From contig LUCM01006580.1 in assembly GCA_008360955.1 (NCBI GenBank), forward strand, positions 190,273-254,272: DNA of 64,000 nucleotides, read 5' to 3'. Under the pieces are notes generated by a model that saw only the letters and a program-made list of their open reading frames with translations, made no database searches and had not been told where the DNA came from. A program made the position numbers and the translations under genes. Positions within the stretch are counted from its first letter, which is position 1; each line of letters begins with the position of its first letter. This stretch comes from Fasciolopsis buskii. Taxonomy: Eukaryota > Platyhelminthes > Trematoda > Plagiorchiida > Fasciolidae. Below, piece by piece: positions 60,176-64,000 of this stretch.

Positions 60176-61035
60176 CTGTTTGTGCCGAAGTGAGCACAAA
60201 ATTAACATATGATATGAGACAGATGTGCTCACACGTCGGTATGTTTGATCTTCACTTTAGTCGTTGTACCAAATCATCAGAGTAACCATGGGGTCAAGAT
60301 TTATAAACACAGTTACCTGTGAGAACACTGTCTAGAAAACCTAGGTACCTACTCGTCGAATGACTTTACGGCTTGCGCAGAACCTGCAGCGTGCTACCCT
60401 GTTAGGGTTACCGAAACCATACCAATTCTATTGGGTTCAGACCCATGGTACTAAACATGCCTACGGAGACATCATTTCGAAAGGTCACGTGTCGGTATTT
60501 CCTCAAAATACATTTCAATTTTCATTCAGAAAGACAACTTTTATGCGGTCTACCAAATGGACTTGAAGGGCAAAATCCATATTGGCATAAATAGATGAAT
60601 TTGCTTGTTACGTGCATTGATAGGCTACCGATCACAATGGTTGAACTGGATCGATCAGACTTGAGGGCTTCGAACAAGCCTGAAGTTCGTCGGATCTCTT
60701 GCAAAGTAGGCTCCTCCGATATTCACTGACAGTTTTAAACAAATGCGATCATCAGAAATCCTGTATGGATTTGCTCATGCAACGATATCAGATACCCATG
60801 TGATGGATTGGGACCGTATTTTTCTGACTTGGAGTGATCAACGGGCAACACTCGGAGACAGCACGCATTTCGAGCGACAGTTCAGACGTGAGAAAACGCA
60901 CAAAGCAACGGAATGACTACAAGAGTGCATGAGAGGGAGAAAAAGAGAGTAAAACTGAATTAACGAGCTTGAAGAAACGCACATATCTGGACCTGGGGAG
61001 ATGAGGAAGAATTAGAAATATGTTCCCAATGATTT

Positions 61036-61221
61036 ATGGAAGACCCCATTTATAATCAAATGAATCAAGCCATGTCCGGGGGCCTTTGCTTGGAACACTC
61101 CGAAATGAGTTCTTGGAGCTATCGATCCATAGTCAGTTTAAATGATTTGATTTTTAGCACTATGATGGATAATCTTCAAGTCAGTGATGGTCTAGCTTTT
61201 GATTTCCTTGAACAAAAAATC
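61036..61221 (+). pseudogene. ATG frame running into a SINE
   Basis: An ATG frame (MEDPIYNQMNQAMSGGLCLE, later NDLIFSTMMDNLQVSDGLAF) is open for about 60 codons and then continues into the antisense SINE copy 11. If it was ever coding, the insertion has replaced its end. It may equally be a chance frame; no homology is recognised. Confidence 0.15.
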
Positions 61222-61367
61222 AACAGCATACACCGTTTTCAGAAAGCGGTGCGCGACCGACAGAGGACTGGCAAGTGCGGAAGTTGACCGGCCGTTCAAG
61301 GATCCGAATTCGCAAACTTCATGTTCACAGGTCACTGCCTTACTCGCTGGATCATCCTCCGCTGCAG
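61222..61367 (-). mobile_element. SINE copy 11, diverged
   Basis: Minus-strand copy recognised by the order of blocks in plus orientation: cagaaagcggtgcgcgaccg, then gaagttgaccggccgttcaagg, then ttcacaggtcactgccttac. The B box is mutated (gaattcgg). It is older than copies 8, 9 and 10. Confidence 0.75.
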
Positions 61368-61456
61368 TAAATCTACCTTGTCCTTGCGTCCCCAGGATTT
61401 TGGTTGGATAGTTGTTATGGTTATAAGCGCAAAACAGAGTAAGAATCACTAGAGTT

Positions 61457-61547
61457 TTAGTCTCTAGTTTCAGTCTTTAAAATCATTAAGCTTGAGCCAA
61501 TGTACAGTGTTTTTAGCTGCTGCATCAAAATATCATTTCCCCAAAAT
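61457..61547 (-). CDS. Candidate minus terminal exon, 29 codons
   Basis: On the minus strand an excellent acceptor (ctactattcttcattcctttcag) is followed, after one base, by FWGNDILMQQLKTLYIGSSL and MILKTETRD before TAA. A 143-codon minus frame (61457-61888) covers it but runs through the antisense of SINE copy 12, so only this end could be host coding. No AATAAA is seen close downstream on the minus strand. Confidence 0.22.
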
Positions 61548-61618
61548 CTGAAAGGAATGAAGAATAGTAGCTGATCAACTACAATAGTCGGAGAAATCGC
61601 ATAGAAGAGGAATGACTT

Positions 61619-61802
61619 GGTCGGCCGTGGCCAAGCGGATAGGGTTGTCGCGTTTAGACGTGAAGTTCGCGGGTTCGAGTTCTCCCGTCGCCGGTCGATT
61701 TCCCCACTTGACAGTCTTCGGTTGACCGCGAACAACTTCCTGAAAATGATGCACATTGTTATTTCATTGATAAAAAAGAAGTAGAAGTTTAAAAGATTAA
61801 AA
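61619..61802 (+). mobile_element. SINE copy 12
   Basis: Full-length plus copy: head ggccgtggccaagcggatag, B box gcgggttcgagttc, closing cgccggtcgatttccccac, 3' block gatgcacattgttatttcat and an A-rich tail. Confidence 0.93.
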
Positions 61803-61809
61803 ATGTGAG

Positions 61810-63010
61810 AATCCCACCGACTGCAGAATTGATTTGTGTCGGCTATTGTTTCATACTCCATTTTGAGGTTGCTTGTTGAACCTAACACCGTAGTCTAACT
61901 AGGCCTAAACGGACCAGTACGCTAGATGGGGCTTTCAGACATTTTTCTTCTACCGGCCGCCTCGAATCAACTTTGATTCGTTACCTGCCTCGGAGAAAAG
62001 CATACCACGGGGTAGTCGTTTTTCGATCACGCCCAAAGTATGTTCCAACCAATCATCACAAAAGCTCATCTCTAATTGCTACCAGGACAAGGCAGTTTTG
62101 GGTGACGTTATTTGATGAGCAGCGATAAATACGACTCAAGTGATAGTCTTTCAGGTAGCCGGTTTGCTCACTATTTATCCCAAATATATTCTTGCTCAAG
62201 CATGTCAATAGACATTCACTTTGTCTCTTCCCCGGCGGTATCGCTAATTTGATTTTAAATCAATGAGTTTGGCTTCCGTACACTATTGGGGCAACGATTG
62301 CTCAATACGCGATGGTAACTGACACAAACCATCGTTGAATTAAATGTCTACGCGATAGTCACAAAGCTGCCAATTTGATCCCGGCTTGCAGTGTAACTTT
62401 CTGAAATCAAACATAGGCTGTGTTATTAACTTTATATTATTCCCAATAAAAACCAATACACGGCGCATCGACTTCTCGATACACTCCTTATGACATTCGG
62501 TCCAGATGTTTACAAAGGCATGAAACTATTTTTTCACGTATCATCATGGCTCGACTTACCATCAGGAGACCATTAATACATTTTACAATTTTTTCCAACT
62601 TGTTGGAACAATCTTCAATACATATTCATCTCCATAAGTTGAAAATTTATCTGAGGATGACCGGTCGACAGTCTACCGGGGAGGCTATCAACGGTTGGTT
62701 AGAATTCACCACTTCATATTTCGCTCATCCGTTTAGGATTTGCACGGCCCCGGCCAGCTGGAGCATAGCAATCGATACTCGTTGATGGATGATTTCTCAT
62801 TCCTAGAATAGGTTGTATCCCTCTTCTTAATATGGATGGTTCCATGAACTGAATCAGATGAATATTCTCAATTTCGATTAAAATCTACTGAAGATTTCAA
62901 GAACCGGCACTATGCGACCTGACCTCACTTTTCTATCCGGTGTGAGGCTATGTTGATTAATGCCGGTACTGCATTGCCTGCCATAACCTTAGTAGTTTTA
63001 CCTTTTTTGG
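61810..63010. other. Unique sequence, no supportable gene
   Basis: An acceptor at 62151 (tgatagtctttcag) opens two short frames (18 and 32 codons). An ATG frame at 62546-62785 (79 codons) has no further support. Confidence 0.4.
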
Positions 63011-63015
63011 TGGAG

Positions 63016-63096
63016 GATGTCGTATTCTTTGCGAATTGTCCTATGGTTCAACCGAAAAAATGTGACTGTTTGCCTTGAACTAGGCTGGAAGTATTG
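63016..63096 (+). CDS. Candidate exon with ATG and strong donor
   Basis: After a weak acceptor (taccttttttggtggag) an ATG at 63017 opens MSYSLRIVLWFNRKNVTVCL and ELGWKY up to a good donor (gtattg/gtgagtc). It could be a first coding exon or an internal exon. Another plus frame and a minus frame (62998-63252) are open across it, which lowers confidence. No partner exon follows before the window ends. Confidence 0.2.
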
Positions 63097-63309
63097 GTGA
63101 GTCTTTCTCCTGTTGGACATTATTTTCCTTCCCTGGTTCGAATCAAAAGCAATCCGAAATATTCGAGAAGAACGTGCTTCCCATTCCGAAAGTTTGGAGT
63201 GATTGTTCATGTCTGCAAATTGTGCAGTATTCCACAAACCGTCAGGGGCCACGCAATTACGACAAGGAAACTGTTCTCGTGTGAAATGGTTTGCGTTTCG
63301 AAACTATGA

Positions 63310-64000
63310 GTAGCAGGTAGCAACGGGTCAGTTGGCTCAAAATTCTGAATCTTTTTGAAATAATTCACTATTCTGAAGTAGGATCAAGAGATTTGTGTTG
63401 TTATCATCACACAGTAAAAGGCATTAAATTGAGTGGAATTTATTCCCCATGATAATTGTGAACAAAACAATAGCTCGCGTAACGGACACGATAATTCTCT
63501 GCTCCAATCTGTCAGCGATTCACGTGGAAGTCGCCAGTAATAGGCCATCAGTATCAAGTTATCTAACTGAAAATGACAACATAGAGACCTTTGAACAAGT
63601 GAGCACTACATAGATGTGCCTCAACATAGAATCGGTGAGTCCAGTCATCTTGATATGAGTTACAAATTCATCAGCTGCTAGAGCAACAAAACATTAGAAA
63701 TATTCCTCTCATATCAAACACAAAAACATGCTGATTAGTAGAAGTTGTCCTTGTACTAGTAGAGTCGGAAGACTTTCAGTGCAGTCAATCTGTTAGTGCA
63801 AGATGAGAATTGTCATCTTCCTAGATGCAGTAGATTTTCTTGCCGCTTCCAGGGATAGTTATTCGTGTCAGTCTGCTTGTAGTTAGAGAGGAACTTAGAA
63901 TATAAGACGTCACCTTTTTGTTAGAACATGGAAACCCGTCGGATTAATTTAACGTCCTTGCATTTTGAAGGTGCTATCCAGAATGGTCGCACGTCACTTT
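63310..64000. other. Unique sequence, nothing seen
   Basis: No repeat, open frame over 60 codons, or strong paired splice signals. Confidence 0.4.

Noticed and set aside
1..64000. Treating the many 60-130 codon open frames as genes
   Set aside because: Their number and length fit chance in AT-rich DNA. Most overlap frames on the other strand, start at non-ATG codons, or lie in repeats.

Overview
The window reads as nuclear DNA of a multicellular eukaryote, AT-rich and gene-poor. It has tRNA-derived SINEs, many microsatellites, a scaffold gap of Ns, no long intronless genes, and short open segments bounded by GT-AG splice signals. A parasitic flatworm (fluke) is my best guess, because large repeat-filled introns and very short exons are known there. 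No protein family was recognised with certainty, so the organism call is an inference. No rRNA, confident tRNA gene, CRISPR array, operon or bacterial feature was seen.

Layout. 1-5000 holds triplet and CA microsatellites, a fold-back element (3172-3470) and an ATC-rich degenerate tract that runs up to a 31-nt micro-exon candidate. 5000-22700 is mostly unique sequence with SINE copies near 5.6, 7.0, 9.1, 19.1 and 21.1 kb, a (CAA)n run, and several splice-bounded open segments, including 14- and 32-nt minus-strand micro-exon candidates. 22.8-23.7 kb is a striking 0.9-kb CCA-based array with a higher-order repeat; it is open in all three plus frames and one minus frame and ends at a good 5' splice site. 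24-46 kb has more SINEs, a (TA)n run and the better plus-strand exon candidates (26129, 33182, 42369, 44115). 46012-47771 is one 875-bp sequence present twice on either side of a 10-N gap and is almost certainly an assembly artefact. 48-64 kb is mainly unique, with exon candidates at 55333 (a membrane-anchor tail with stop codon and AATAAA), 56763 and 57416, and two more SINEs.

How it fits together. The most economical reading is one or more sparse, long-intron, plus-strand genes crossing the window. Some neighbouring candidates have compatible intron phases (30989-31095 to 33182-33315, then to 42369-42492 or 44115-44288). Several candidates carry their own stop codon, so they cannot all belong to one transcript. 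Splice-bounded open segments of 30-60 codons arise often by chance in 64 kb, so every exon call is given with low to moderate confidence and needs RNA evidence. The securely supported features are the repeats: a twelve-copy SINE family, the fold-back element, the CCA higher-order array, the microsatellites and the duplication around the gap.
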